From Pectinatus haikarae (GTDB taxonomy: Bacteria > Bacillota > Negativicutes > Selenomonadales > Selenomonadaceae): 64,000 nt of DNA. Of this stretch, positions 1-8,561 are shown one piece after another. Numbering within the stretch: the stretch's first letter is position 1; each line of letters begins with the position of its first letter. The stretch lies in the NCBI RefSeq assembly GCF_030813505.1, contig NZ_JAUSUE010000004.1. The stretch is one strand, 5' to 3'. Position numbers and translations under genes: made by a program. The notes below the pieces were generated by a model. It worked only from the letters and a program-made list of their open reading frames with translations, had not been told where the DNA came from and made no database searches.

Positions 1-5
1 TGTAC

Positions 6-1091
6 ATGCGAATTTTAGACCGATATATATTGAAAGAAATATTAGTAGCCTTCTTGTTCGGCATTTTTGCTTTTTCCGCTGTTTTTATCGGTTCGGGTAC
101 ACTGTTCCGGATCGCCCAGTATGTTACGCAGTATGGAGCATCATTTTCTTCTGTAATACGTTTATTTATTTACAGTATGCCGGCGATAATGCTCTGGACC
201 TTTCCGATGTCTATGCTTTTGGCATCGCTGCTGGTCTTTGGCAAGCTGTCAGGAGCAAGTGAAATAACGGCTATGAAATCCTGTGGTATAAGCCTGTACC
301 GTATTATGCGTCCTATAATAGTAATGGGAATTGTTGTCAGTATTTTTGCAATAGCCTTTAACGAATATGTGGTGCCCTGGGCTAACCAGGCTTATGCTGA
401 TGTGGTTAATTATGAAATTAAAAATAGTGCTTCACCTCAGTCAAGAGAACATATAATTCTAAAAGAAATCAAGGATGGAAATATTCAGCGTCTTATCTAT
501 GCTCGCAGGTATGATGCCGAAAAGAATCGTATGGAGTGGGTGTCCATGCAGGATTTTGAAGACGGAAAATTGGTAAGGGTAGAAAACGCTGACTATGCAG
601 ATTGGACAAATAATGAATGGCTGCTGCATAATGGAGTGATATACTCCATAGCAGACGGAGAAATGTCGCATACCATGCATTTCGATACACAAAAATTACC
701 TATACAGGAAAGTCCGGATAATATAATACGAGAGCAGAAAAAACCGGAAGAAATGACTATGAAAGAATTGGGAGCGCAGATAAAAATAATGCGCGGACAG
801 TATGTTGATACAACAGATCTGGAAATAGAGCTGTATCAGAGAATAACTGTGCCGATGGCAAGCTTCATCTTCACATTGATCGGCGCTCCGCTTGGGTTAC
901 AGCCCAACCGCAATAGTTCATCTATCGGTTTTGGTTTAAGTATTATCATTATTTTTATATACTATACTCTGATGACGATAGCTGGTGTTGTCGGCAGAGT
1001 GGGTATCCCGCCTGCCTATGCAGTGTGGCTGCCAAATTTAATAGGTGCAGCCATCGGCCGCTATTTGATCAGAAAAGCGGGGCGCATTTAA
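6..1091 (+). CDS. LptF/LptG family lipopolysaccharide export permease
   Basis: A 361-residue YjgP/YjgQ-family inner-membrane protein. In diderm bacteria this family forms the LptB2FG transporter, which extracts lipopolysaccharide from the inner membrane and passes it to the Lpt bridge. The layout is typical: a pair of N-terminal membrane segments (about residues 12-35 and 55-80), a third near 100-120, a periplasmic beta-jellyroll-like middle (about 130-260) and three C-terminal membrane segments (about 280-355). Whether it acts as LptF or LptG cannot be decided from one copy, so no symbol is given. The ATG is 6 bases into the window, so any ribosome binding site and upstream operon partners are mostly out of view. 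Its presence is the best evidence here for an outer membrane. Confidence 0.92.
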   Translation: MRILDRYILKEILVAFLFGIFAFSAVFIGSGTLFRIAQYVTQYGASFSSVIRLFIYSMPAIMLWTFPMSMLLASLLVFGKLSGASEITAMKSCGISLYRIMRPIIVMGIVVSIFAIAFNEYVVPWANQAYADVVNYEIKNSASPQSREHIILKEIKDGNIQRLIYARRYDAEKNRMEWVSMQDFEDGKLVRVENADYADWTNNEWLLHNGVIYSIADGEMSHTMHFDTQKLPIQESPDNIIREQKKPEEMTMKELGAQIKIMRGQYVDTTDLEIELYQRITVPMASFIFTLIGAPLGLQPNRNSSSIGFGLSIIIIFIYYTLMTIAGVVGRVGIPPAYAVWLPNLIGAAIGRYLIRKAGRI

Positions 1092-1239
1092 CATATGACG
1101 GATTTATGGAGCTGACAGCAGCTTGCATATAGGTGTATGTAAAAATTTTAAAAGAGAAAAGAATAAGTTGTCTGATATAAAAAGAATTTGCAGCTGATGC
1201 ATTTGATTGGTAAGTGATTGCCAGAAAGGGGGCTTTTTG

Positions 1240-2439
1240 ATGTATGGTATCGTATTGATAGTGGTATTGATTATAGTTGGCGGACTTATAGCCTTTATTG
1301 GAGACCGTTTGGGCAGTAAGGTAGGTAAGCGGAAAATGTCGCTTTTTGGCTTGAGACCAAGGCATACATCAATAATAGTGACAATAGTTACGGGAATTGC
1401 AATCACTACAGTGACATTTGGTGCTATGGCTGTTATTTCCAAAGATGTCAGAACTGCCCTTTTTGGTATGGAAAAGCTTCAGCAGAGAATAAAGATAACG
1501 CAGGAAGATCTTAATAAAGCGGACAGTGATCTGGATAGTGCAAAACAGGAACAAAAACATATGCAGGTGAACTTGGAAGATACCAGAAATGAACTGGTAG
1601 ATGCTAAGATCCAGACTGAAAAGATGAAAGAGCATCAGGCAAAGCTGCTGGCGGATAATGCCGAACTTGAAAATCAGAACACAGATCTGTCAGGACAGAA
1701 TATCTATCTGAATGCAACCAATAATACGCTGCAGCTGTATAATAATGAACTTAAGAGCGGCAATAATATACTGCAGGAGCAAAACAATGACCTGGTGAAA
1801 AGAAACGGGGATCTGAGCAGTAAAAGGATAGTCTACCAGGCAGGTGAACTTATTTTCGGCGGGGTAGTCCCTGCGACCACAGACCGAGGGGCAGCACAGA
1901 ACGGACTGGCAAAACTCATAGCGATGGCAAATACGAGAATTGCCGGCACCACGGACGGTGGTCAGGCGGATCAGGCCGGAATATGGATCTACCCCGAAGA
2001 ATATGAAAATACAATCACTAAAATCAGTTCGGTGAACAAGGATATGGTAGTCAGACTCATAGCTGCATCAAATTTGGTAAAGGGTGAACCGGTGCGAAGT
2101 AATATAGAGCTGTATCCGGATAAAACTGTTTATCAGGATGGGACCATGATAACAAGCGGCGAATTTGTTATGGACGGAAGTCAAAATACAGCGCAGCAAG
2201 TTCTTTTGGGTTTTCTGCATGACATAAACACTATAGCATCAGCCAATGGTATACTTCCCGATCCTTTAAGAGGATCCATAGGTGTTATCAGTATGGATCA
2301 GCTGTACAGTGTAACTGAAACAATGGCCAGAGTGAAGGGAAAAATCAAACTGACTGCTTATTCAAACGGGGCAACGAATATATTGGGACCGCTGCGGCTG
2401 GTATTGAAAGTGGATGATCTGGATAATAATGGAAACTGA
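1240..2439 (+). CDS. DUF3084-type membrane-anchored coiled-coil protein
   Basis: A 399-residue protein of the DUF3084 group, whose function is not established. It has an N-terminal membrane segment, a short basic cytosolic loop, a second hydrophobic segment (about residues 45-70), then a long charged Gln/Asn/Glu-rich coiled coil (about 80-190) and a C-terminal globular domain (about 195-395). I chose the ATG at 1240 because an AAAGGGGG ribosome binding site lies just upstream at about 1224-1231; an in-frame TTG at 1207 would add 11 residues but lacks such a site. The stop overlaps the next gene, so the two are probably co-translated. A role as envelope scaffold is possible from the architecture but is inference. 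Confidence 0.8.
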   Translation: MYGIVLIVVLIIVGGLIAFIGDRLGSKVGKRKMSLFGLRPRHTSIIVTIVTGIAITTVTFGAMAVISKDVRTALFGMEKLQQRIKITQEDLNKADSDLDSAKQEQKHMQVNLEDTRNELVDAKIQTEKMKEHQAKLLADNAELENQNTDLSGQNIYLNATNNTLQLYNNELKSGNNILQEQNNDLVKRNGDLSSKRIVYQAGELIFGGVVPATTDRGAAQNGLAKLIAMANTRIAGTTDGGQADQAGIWIYPEEYENTITKISSVNKDMVVRLIAASNLVKGEPVRSNIELYPDKTVYQDGTMITSGEFVMDGSQNTAQQVLLGFLHDINTIASANGILPDPLRGSIGVISMDQLYSVTETMARVKGKIKLTAYSNGATNILGPLRLVLKVDDLDNNGN

Positions 2440-2848
2440 TGAAAAATGCATAATTGCTATAGATCCCGGACGGGAAAAGTGTGGTGTGGCAGTGCTGACA
2501 GTCAACAGAAGAACATTGGTTCAGAAGACAGTATCTGCGGGGAAATTAGCAGCTGTTTTAAAAGCTTTGGAAATAAGATATCAGATAACAGTTTTTGCAC
2601 TGGGCAGCGGAACCACGGGAAAGATGACAAAAAAAATGCTTGAGGAGGAATTTCCTTCTATGAAAGTTGTTGTAGTCGATGAATACAGAACGACGGACGA
2701 GGCCAGAAAACGATATTGGCAGGAAAATCCGCCTAAGGGATTATTGCGTTTTATTCCGTCGGGCATGCTTGTACCGCCGGTGCCTGTGGATGATTTTGCT
2801 GCGGTTGTTATCGGTGAAAAATATCTGACACATATGAAGAATTTGTGA
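2429..2848 (+). CDS. RuvC/RuvX-like RNase H-fold protein
   Basis: About 139 residues. The N-terminus carries IAIDPGREKCGVAV, the first strand and acidic residue (Asp of DPG) of the RuvC/YqgF RNase H-like fold. A central VVVDE segment and a late PVDDFAA segment supply further acidic residues in the expected order. This family includes Holliday junction resolvases and pre-16S rRNA-processing nucleases; which activity applies cannot be read from sequence. The gene overlaps the end of the DUF3084 gene. The start is uncertain: ATG at 2429 puts DPG close to the N-terminus as is usual, while ATG at 2414 would add five residues. Neither has a strong ribosome binding site, which fits translational coupling. 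Confidence 0.7.
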   Translation: METDEKCIIAIDPGREKCGVAVLTVNRRTLVQKTVSAGKLAAVLKALEIRYQITVFALGSGTTGKMTKKMLEEEFPSMKVVVVDEYRTTDEARKRYWQENPPKGLLRFIPSGMLVPPVPVDDFAAVVIGEKYLTHMKNL

Positions 2849-2901
2849 CTTTATTGCCGATTTTGCGTGAAGAGATCAGTGAAAGCAGGGATGTAAAATC
2901 T

Positions 2902-4635
2902 ATGATAGAGAAAAAACAGCTGGAAAAATTGATCAATGTGGCGGCAGGCAGACAGAATGCTGATCTGGCGCTGCGCAATTGCCGCATTGTTGATGTGTAC
3001 AGTGCAAGGCTGCTCTGCGGTGATATCGCAATAAGCGGGGGGGTTATTGCAGGGATCGGCAGCTACAGAAGTGATAATGAAAAGGATATGTGCGGCGCGA
3101 TTGTTATGCCGGGACTTATAGATGCTCACATCCACATCGAGTCATCCTGCGTAAGCCCGGAAGAGCTGGGCGCGCTTTTAGTGCCGCACGGTACATCGAC
3201 AATTATCGCGGATCCCCATGAAATTGTGAATGTGTGCGGCCTTACCGGGCTCTCATATATGCTTGAGGCTGCCGCGAATGCAAGGCTGGATATAAAATTT
3301 ATGATGCCGTCCTGTGTCCCGGCAACTCCCTTTGAGCATGCGGGGGCAGAGCTTACGGCTAAACTTATGGCGGATTCTATGGCTTCGGAGAAAATCCTTG
3401 GTCTGGGAGAATTTATGAATTTTCCCGGTGTAATTAATAATGACGACGAAGTTATCAATAAAATTATGACTGCAAAGTACAATGGAAAAATTATTGACGG
3501 ACATGGGCCGGGCCTTTCCGGTTATGGACTCAATGCCTATATCGTGGCGGGCATACTTACCGATCATGAGTGTTCCTCTGTAAAAGAAATGCATGAAAAA
3601 ATAGAACGCGGAATGTATGTGCTCCTGCGTAGAGGTTCTGCGTGTGATGATTTGTCCAACCTTATCGGCGGAGTGACAAGAGACAATGAACGGCGCTGTT
3701 TGTTGTGTTCTGATGACCGGCAAACAAAGACAATTTTTGAAAAAGGGCATTTGGAAGAGCATCTTCGGTTTTGTGTGAGAGCCGGAATAAGTCCGTTTTC
3801 GGCTGTCCGCATGGCTTCGCTCAATGCTGCCGAATGCTATGGGCTATCTGACAGAGGTGCGGTGGCTCCCGGGAAAAAGGCTGATCTGACAATAGTTGAT
3901 GATCTTGAAAATTTCAATATTTCCGAAGTTTATATTGACGGAATTTTGACGGCTCAGAACGGTAAATATTTGCCAAAGGTGGTAAAGCACCCAATAGACA
4001 CTGTGGCAGGAAGCTGTCATGTTAAGGATTTTTCCGTTGAAAAATTAAGTTTATATCTGAAGTCTGATAAAGTTAAAACTATTTCTATTCTTCCCGGAGG
4101 AGTAGTGACTGAAAAGGGAACAGCTACGGTAAAGCTTGATGAAAGCGGCAGATTTATATATTCGCCTGAGCATGATATCGTTAAAATAGCTGTAGTAGAA
4201 AGGCATAGGAACACAGGCAATGTAGCAGTTGCGCTGCTGCAAAATTATGGCATAAAGCAAGGAGCAGTGGCTGTTTCTATTGCTCACGATTCGCATAATA
4301 TCATCGTCGTGGGGACGAATGACAGGGACATGGAATATGCGGTAAATGAATTGATAAAGCAGCAGGGCGGGATACTGCTTGCCTGTAATCGAAAAACAGC
4401 TGCGTCTATGCCAATGACTATAGCAGGCATTATGAGTGATAAGGACGGCAGATGGGTCAGTAACAGACTTACGTTTATTCATGAAACAGCTTATAAACTG
4501 CTCGGCGTTAATGAAAATATAGATCCGATAATGACGTTATGCTTTATGTCTCTGCCTGTTATTCCGGAACTTAAGATCACAGACATGGGTTTATTTGATG
4601 TAACCAAATTTGCATTTACCAGCATAGAAGCATGA
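2902..4635 (+). CDS. ade: Adenine deaminase
   Basis: A 577-residue amidohydrolase-superfamily enzyme converting adenine to hypoxanthine and ammonia in purine salvage. From this ATG the length equals that of Bacillus subtilis AdeC as I recall it. Metal ligands are visible as DAHIHIE (His76 and His78), then PHEIVN, DGHGPGLSG and a C-terminal-half CSDDR motif, in the order expected for AdeC-type enzymes. A GTG at 2845 overlaps the preceding stop and would add 19 residues without similarity to the family, so ATG 2902 with a CAGGGA site upstream is preferred. It lies in line with the preceding genes and may be in the same transcript; no terminator was seen between them. Confidence 0.93.
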   Translation: MIEKKQLEKLINVAAGRQNADLALRNCRIVDVYSARLLCGDIAISGGVIAGIGSYRSDNEKDMCGAIVMPGLIDAHIHIESSCVSPEELGALLVPHGTSTIIADPHEIVNVCGLTGLSYMLEAAANARLDIKFMMPSCVPATPFEHAGAELTAKLMADSMASEKILGLGEFMNFPGVINNDDEVINKIMTAKYNGKIIDGHGPGLSGYGLNAYIVAGILTDHECSSVKEMHEKIERGMYVLLRRGSACDDLSNLIGGVTRDNERRCLLCSDDRQTKTIFEKGHLEEHLRFCVRAGISPFSAVRMASLNAAECYGLSDRGAVAPGKKADLTIVDDLENFNISEVYIDGILTAQNGKYLPKVVKHPIDTVAGSCHVKDFSVEKLSLYLKSDKVKTISILPGGVVTEKGTATVKLDESGRFIYSPEHDIVKIAVVERHRNTGNVAVALLQNYGIKQGAVAVSIAHDSHNIIVVGTNDRDMEYAVNELIKQQGGILLACNRKTAASMPMTIAGIMSDKDGRWVSNRLTFIHETAYKLLGVNENIDPIMTLCFMSLPVIPELKITDMGLFDVTKFAFTSIEA

Positions 4636-4710
4636 AAGTGTCTTTATACGGATTGTGTGCTATCAGCTGAATAATAGATATATCGCAGAATGGATACGGA
4701 GTGGTATTTG

Positions 4711-5514
4711 ATGAGAGAATTGGTAATGCTGGGCACCGGAAATGCCATGGTAACGAAATATTATAACACCTGTTTTGCTATAAATGAAAACGAGAAAATT
4801 TTTTTGGTCGATGCTGGCGGCGGCAACACCATTTTGAATCATATGGAAAAAGCAGGTTTGTCCTTTGCCGAATTGCATCATATGTTTGTGACACACGGTC
4901 ATACCGATCATGTTCTCGGTGTGATTTGGGTAATCAGAAAAATAGCGGCGCTTATGGGAAAAAATAAATATGAGGGAGATTTCTGGATATATGGACATGA
5001 CGAAGTCCTCCATATTATAAAGACTATAGCTGAACTCACTCTTAAAAAAAAGGATGCCGAACAGCTCGGTAAACGTATTTTTTTCCGCACTGTAAATGAT
5101 GGAGAGAATTTGGAAATTCTTGATATGCATGTGACATTTTTTGATATTCTGTCCACTAAAAAGAAACAGTTTGGTTTCAGTGCGGTTTTTTCTGATGGAT
5201 ATAAGCTTTCTTGTCTTGGTGATGAGCCTTATAATGAACATTGCCGTGATACTGTTTTTGACAGTGATCTTTTGATGTCGGAGGCATTCTGTCTTTATGC
5301 TGACAGAGATCTATTCAATCCTTATGAAAAAAATCACAGTACGGTGAAGGAAGCATGCTCTGCAGCCGGAGAATTGCAGGCAGGAGCGGTTCTGCTGTAT
5401 CATACAGAGGACAAGACATTCCCGCAGAGAAAAGAAAAATATATGTCTGAAGCTGAAAAGTTTTTCAAGGATATAATATATATACCGGACGATCTTGAAA
5501 AGATAGTCTTCTGA
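4711..5514 (+). CDS. Metallo-beta-lactamase-fold hydrolase (RNase Z-like)
   Basis: A 267-residue MBL-fold protein. The zinc-binding HxHxDH motif is intact (His62, His64, Asp66, His67), followed by a LSCLGDEPYN segment that supplies a later metal ligand, and a late LLYHTED histidine near the end. The N-terminal LGTGNA motif resembles RNase Z and its relatives, but the flexible exosite arm of true RNase Z is not evident, so the substrate is unknown. The ATG at 4711 follows a GGAGTGG site; the in-frame ATG at 4690 has none. It ends about 100 bases before a strong hairpin at 5617 that closes this block. Confidence 0.82.
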   Translation: MRELVMLGTGNAMVTKYYNTCFAINENEKIFLVDAGGGNTILNHMEKAGLSFAELHHMFVTHGHTDHVLGVIWVIRKIAALMGKNKYEGDFWIYGHDEVLHIIKTIAELTLKKKDAEQLGKRIFFRTVNDGENLEILDMHVTFFDILSTKKKQFGFSAVFSDGYKLSCLGDEPYNEHCRDTVFDSDLLMSEAFCLYADRDLFNPYEKNHSTVKEACSAAGELQAGAVLLYHTEDKTFPQRKEKYMSEAEKFFKDIIYIPDDLEKIVF

Positions 5515-5616
5515 TGATCACTGACAGTGAGGAGATAAGGACAGCTTTTTTAACGGTACGGCAGAGCAAATATACACAGCCTGTTTATTGATATTTGTTC
5601 AATATTTTTTCAACTG

Positions 5617-5653
5617 AAAGCAGCAAATAATATATTGATTATTTGCTGCTTTT
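5617..5653. terminator. Hairpin terminator upstream of the his operon
   Basis: A perfect 15-bp stem (AAAGCAGCAAATAAT at 5617-5631 against 5638-5652) with a 6-base loop. The right arm runs into TTTT. It sits between the MBL-fold gene and yerC and is suited to end the upstream operon. The downstream U tract is short, so efficiency is uncertain. Confidence 0.65.
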
Positions 5654-5675
5654 AGTGTATAACTATATTATAGTT
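5643..5675 (+). promoter_or_regulatory. Candidate his operon promoter with palindromic operator
   Basis: A plausible sigma-A promoter reads TTGCTG (5643-5648), 17-base spacer, TATTAT (5666-5671). Overlapping the -10 is a perfect palindrome AACTATA-T-TATAGTT at 5661-5675. This is where a TrpR-family repressor such as the product of the next gene would be expected to bind. The -35 lies inside the terminator hairpin. Promoter and palindrome are seen in the sequence; their regulatory role is inference. Confidence 0.45.
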
Positions 5676-5732
5676 TTTTATTCGATAAAGACTTAACGAA
5701 GAAAAATGTAAAATTATTGGGAGGATCATTTA

Positions 5733-6059
5733 GTGAGTAATCCAAAATTAAAAGATGAATTGAATGACCATTTATGTGAAGCGGTATTAAGTTTAAAGAA
5801 CCTTGAAGAGTGCTATCAGTTTTTTGAAGATATCTGTACTGTAAGTGAAATAAAAGCCATGTCCCAACGGCTTGAAGTTGCGGCCATGCTGCGGCAGGGA
5901 CATATTTATGAAAAGATTGTATCCCGCACAGGGGCCAGTACCGCTACGATAAGCCGGGTGAAGCGCTGCCTTAATTACGGTGCCGACGGTTACAATTTAG
6001 TATTGGACAGGCTGGGAATAGAAAAAAATATTATCGGACGGAACGGAGAGAAAAAGTAA
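5733..6059 (+). CDS. YerC/YecD-type TrpR-family protein, probable his operon regulator
   Basis: A 108-residue protein of the TrpR-related YerC/YecD family. The N-terminal half is helical and the HTH is visible around GASTATISRVKRCL (about residues 70-85), preceded by the conserved MSQRLEVAAMLRQG helix. The GTG start follows a GGGAGG site at 5719-5724. It is the first gene of a histidine operon and directly abuts hisZ. Comparative regulon studies have assigned members of this family in Firmicutes to histidine biosynthesis (name HisR), which fits this location; I recall that assignment and cannot check it here. The palindrome at 5661-5675 is the natural candidate operator. Confidence 0.85.
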   Translation: MSNPKLKDELNDHLCEAVLSLKNLEECYQFFEDICTVSEIKAMSQRLEVAAMLRQGHIYEKIVSRTGASTATISRVKRCLNYGADGYNLVLDRLGIEKNIIGRNGEKK

Positions 6060-7250
6060 GTGTGCAGGGAGAAAAATTTTTTATTAGAAATACCTTATGG
6101 CATGAGAGATTTTTTGCCGCATGATGCAGCCATCAAACGGAACATTGAAAATGTATTGGCCAATTTATTTAAGGTATGGGGGTATGATGAGGTCATCACA
6201 CCGGCAGTGGAATATCTTGATACATTGACCATGGGGAATAAGAACAGTATACAGCGGCATATGTTTAAATTTTTCGACAAAAACAACAGAACCTTGGCGC
6301 TGCGCAATGAAATGACTACCTCGATAGCAAGACTGGTTTCGAGCCGAATGCAAAATGACGATATACCATTTAAGCTTTCATATATATGCAAGGTTTATCG
6401 TTATGAACAGGCGCAGACAGGCAGACAATGCGAATTTTATCAGGCCGGAGTGGAACTGATGGGAAACGGTGAACCTACCGGTGATGCAGAAATTGTGGCT
6501 CTTGCCATAGAAAGCATGCTGAAAGCAGGACTGGTCAATTTCCAGGTCTGTATGGGGCAGGTGGCTTTTATCAATGGCCTTATGCAGCAGTGGAATCTGG
6601 CACAGGATAAGCAAAAATATATTCGCAGGGCCTTGGAAAAGCATGATCTGGTCGAATTGGACAGGATAACAGCAGAAACTGCACTGCCGGATGAGGCAAG
6701 AGCTTTTCTGCGTTCGCTGCCGATGCTGCATGGCAATGAAAATGTTTTGAAAAAAGCGGCTGCGTTTGCACTGGATGAACAAAGCAAAAAAGCATTGGAT
6801 AATTTGGAAAAGATTTATGACCTTTTGAAAAATTATGGCATCGATAAATATGTGGTTTTCGATCTGGGAGTTATCCGGGATTTTAGTTACTATACCGGAA
6901 TGGTCTTTGAAATATATGCGCCCGGACTTGGCAGTCCGTTATGCGGCGGCGGGCGTTACGATAATCTTCTGGCTGATTTCGGAAAAAACTGTCCGGCTAC
7001 AGGGTTTGCTCTCGGCTTGGAACGTCTCATGCTGGCTTTGAAAAATCAGGGTAAGACGGAGTGTCTCACCAACAGTAAAGAAAATTACGTTGCCTATGCC
7101 GAAGGAAGACTTGATGAAGCCGTCGAAAAAGCTATGCTGCTGAGAGATGCAGGAGAAATAACGGAACTTGCAGGCAGTCCGCAAAAGCTATCGGAAGCGG
7201 AAGCTTACTGCCGGGCAAAAAATTATGTTAATCTGGTTTATATTCAATGA
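6060..7250 (+). CDS. hisZ: ATP phosphoribosyltransferase regulatory subunit HisZ
   Basis: A 396-residue class II histidyl-tRNA synthetase-like protein without the anticodon-binding domain. HisZ pairs with the short form of HisG to make the first enzyme of histidine synthesis feedback-sensitive. Class II motifs are visible: ALRNEMTTSIAR (motif 2 region), YEQAQTGRQCEFYQAG and GGGRYDNLL with the late GFALGLERLML (motif 3). The GTG start is placed directly after the yerC stop, with a GGAGAG site inside the end of yerC. The stop overlaps the next start by ATGA. The short hisG two genes downstream confirms HisZ rather than HisS. Confidence 0.93.
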   Translation: MCREKNFLLEIPYGMRDFLPHDAAIKRNIENVLANLFKVWGYDEVITPAVEYLDTLTMGNKNSIQRHMFKFFDKNNRTLALRNEMTTSIARLVSSRMQNDDIPFKLSYICKVYRYEQAQTGRQCEFYQAGVELMGNGEPTGDAEIVALAIESMLKAGLVNFQVCMGQVAFINGLMQQWNLAQDKQKYIRRALEKHDLVELDRITAETALPDEARAFLRSLPMLHGNENVLKKAAAFALDEQSKKALDNLEKIYDLLKNYGIDKYVVFDLGVIRDFSYYTGMVFEIYAPGLGSPLCGGGRYDNLLADFGKNCPATGFALGLERLMLALKNQGKTECLTNSKENYVAYAEGRLDEAVEKAMLLRDAGEITELAGSPQKLSEAEAYCRAKNYVNLVYIQ

Positions 7251-7768
7251 TAAAAAGGATCATGCAGTTTTGGCATGCTCTTGCTGCCAGGCTTTCTGAC
7301 AAAGATAGGGTCTTTGTATCCGAATATTTACACGATAAGGAACTGGGCTTGTTTAACGAAATGAATATCTATGACAGAAGGCATGCGGTACTTACGGCAT
7401 ATACGGCTGCAAGAATGGCCGATCATCGTACGGTAAACAGGAGGCTTTTGGTCAAGGCGGCACTGCTTCATGATATAGGAAGAAACGCCGCTGCTGTTTG
7501 TCTTGCTGACAAGGTCGTATTTGTGCTGCTGGAAGCAATATCTGTCAAGGCGGCAGTCCGTGCTGCCCGAAGAGGAGGCAGAGGTACTATTGGCAGAAGA
7601 CGCAATGCTTTATATATATGCATGCATCACGCAGCGTTGGGTGCTGAAAAGCTGGAACAGATAGATGAATGGGCTGTGGCGCAATTGGTAAAACGGCATC
7701 ATGATAAACCAAATGCGGCTGACAGCAATGAACTTATTTTGCTGCGTATGGCTGATGCTCTCAATTGA
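7247..7768 (+). CDS. HD-domain phosphohydrolase in the his operon
   Basis: A 173-residue HD-superfamily protein. The HD motif is visible as ALLHDIGR, with an earlier His (RRHAV) and later MHHAALGA histidines that complete a metal site. Substrate unknown. It overlaps hisZ by ATGA, so it is certainly part of the operon. It stops in LLRMADALN, which is where related HD proteins usually continue. The reading frame one base over continues from this point with 40 plausible codons (including VEEVRLSVPG) without stop right into hisG, so a frameshift may have cut off the C-terminal part. Whether it serves histidine synthesis, for example as a phosphatase, is speculation. Confidence 0.72.
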   Translation: MIKRIMQFWHALAARLSDKDRVFVSEYLHDKELGLFNEMNIYDRRHAVLTAYTAARMADHRTVNRRLLVKAALLHDIGRNAAAVCLADKVVFVLLEAISVKAAVRAARRGGRGTIGRRRNALYICMHHAALGAEKLEQIDEWAVAQLVKRHHDKPNAADSNELILLRMADALN

Positions 7769-7889
7769 AAACGGCGGGAAATTTTTTGGATGTCTAATGG
7801 GAAGGCTGCCGGTCGAAGAGGTGCGATTGTCTGTGCCAGGTAAAGAAGATTGCATTATAGCAAAATCAGAAAAGAAGGGCGTTGGCTTG

Positions 7890-8540
7890 ATGTCTGCAGA
7901 AAATATGGAATACTTGACTATTGCTTTGCCGAAAGGAAAAGTTTTTGGCAAAGCTGCCGAATTATTTAAAAAAATAGGCTATACGGCGGAAGGTTTATCG
8001 GATAAATCACGCAAACTTATAATAACCAACAGAGATAAAAAAATACGATTCATAATAACCAAAACAGCAGATGTGCCTGTTTATGTAGAATATGGAGCAG
8101 CTGATATAGGGGTGATCGGCAAGGATGTTTTGCTGGAATCGGCAAAGGATGTCTATGAGCTGCTGGATCTTAAAATTGCCAAATGCCATTTGATGATGGC
8201 AGTGGCGAAGCAAGCAAAAAGAGCACATCTTGCTGATTATGCCAATACCAGGGTAGCTACTAAATTCCCGCATATTGCGGCGGAATTTTTTAATAGTAAG
8301 GGCATGCAGATGGAATATATAAAACTGCATGGTTCGATCGAGCTTGGACCTATTGTAGGATTATCGGAAAGTATTGTGGATATTGTGGAAACGGGGACCA
8401 CTCTGCGGGAAAATGATCTGGAGGAGTATGCTTTTATAGCTGATGCTACAGCCAGACTTATAGCTAACAGAGTCAGTTTTAAAATGAAATTTGACAGAAT
8501 CAGCAAAATGCTCGAAGATCTACGTGCGATTATCGGCTGA
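7890..8540 (+). CDS. hisG: ATP phosphoribosyltransferase, short form
   Basis: A 216-residue catalytic subunit joining ATP and PRPP, the committed step of histidine synthesis. It lacks the C-terminal regulatory domain of the long form, consistent with the HisZ gene upstream. Recognisable segments are LTIALPKGKV at the N-terminus, the DIGVIGKDVL segment and the PRPP-binding VDIVETGTTLREN loop. The ATG at 7890 follows an AGAAGGGC site. The open frame extends about 190 bases upstream without stop, which may be the displaced end of the HD gene rather than a HisG extension. Confidence 0.93.
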   Translation: MSAENMEYLTIALPKGKVFGKAAELFKKIGYTAEGLSDKSRKLIITNRDKKIRFIITKTADVPVYVEYGAADIGVIGKDVLLESAKDVYELLDLKIAKCHLMMAVAKQAKRAHLADYANTRVATKFPHIAAEFFNSKGMQMEYIKLHGSIELGPIVGLSESIVDIVETGTTLRENDLEEYAFIADATARLIANRVSFKMKFDRISKMLEDLRAIIG

Positions 8541-8561
8541 ATTTGGAGGGATAGATTATAT

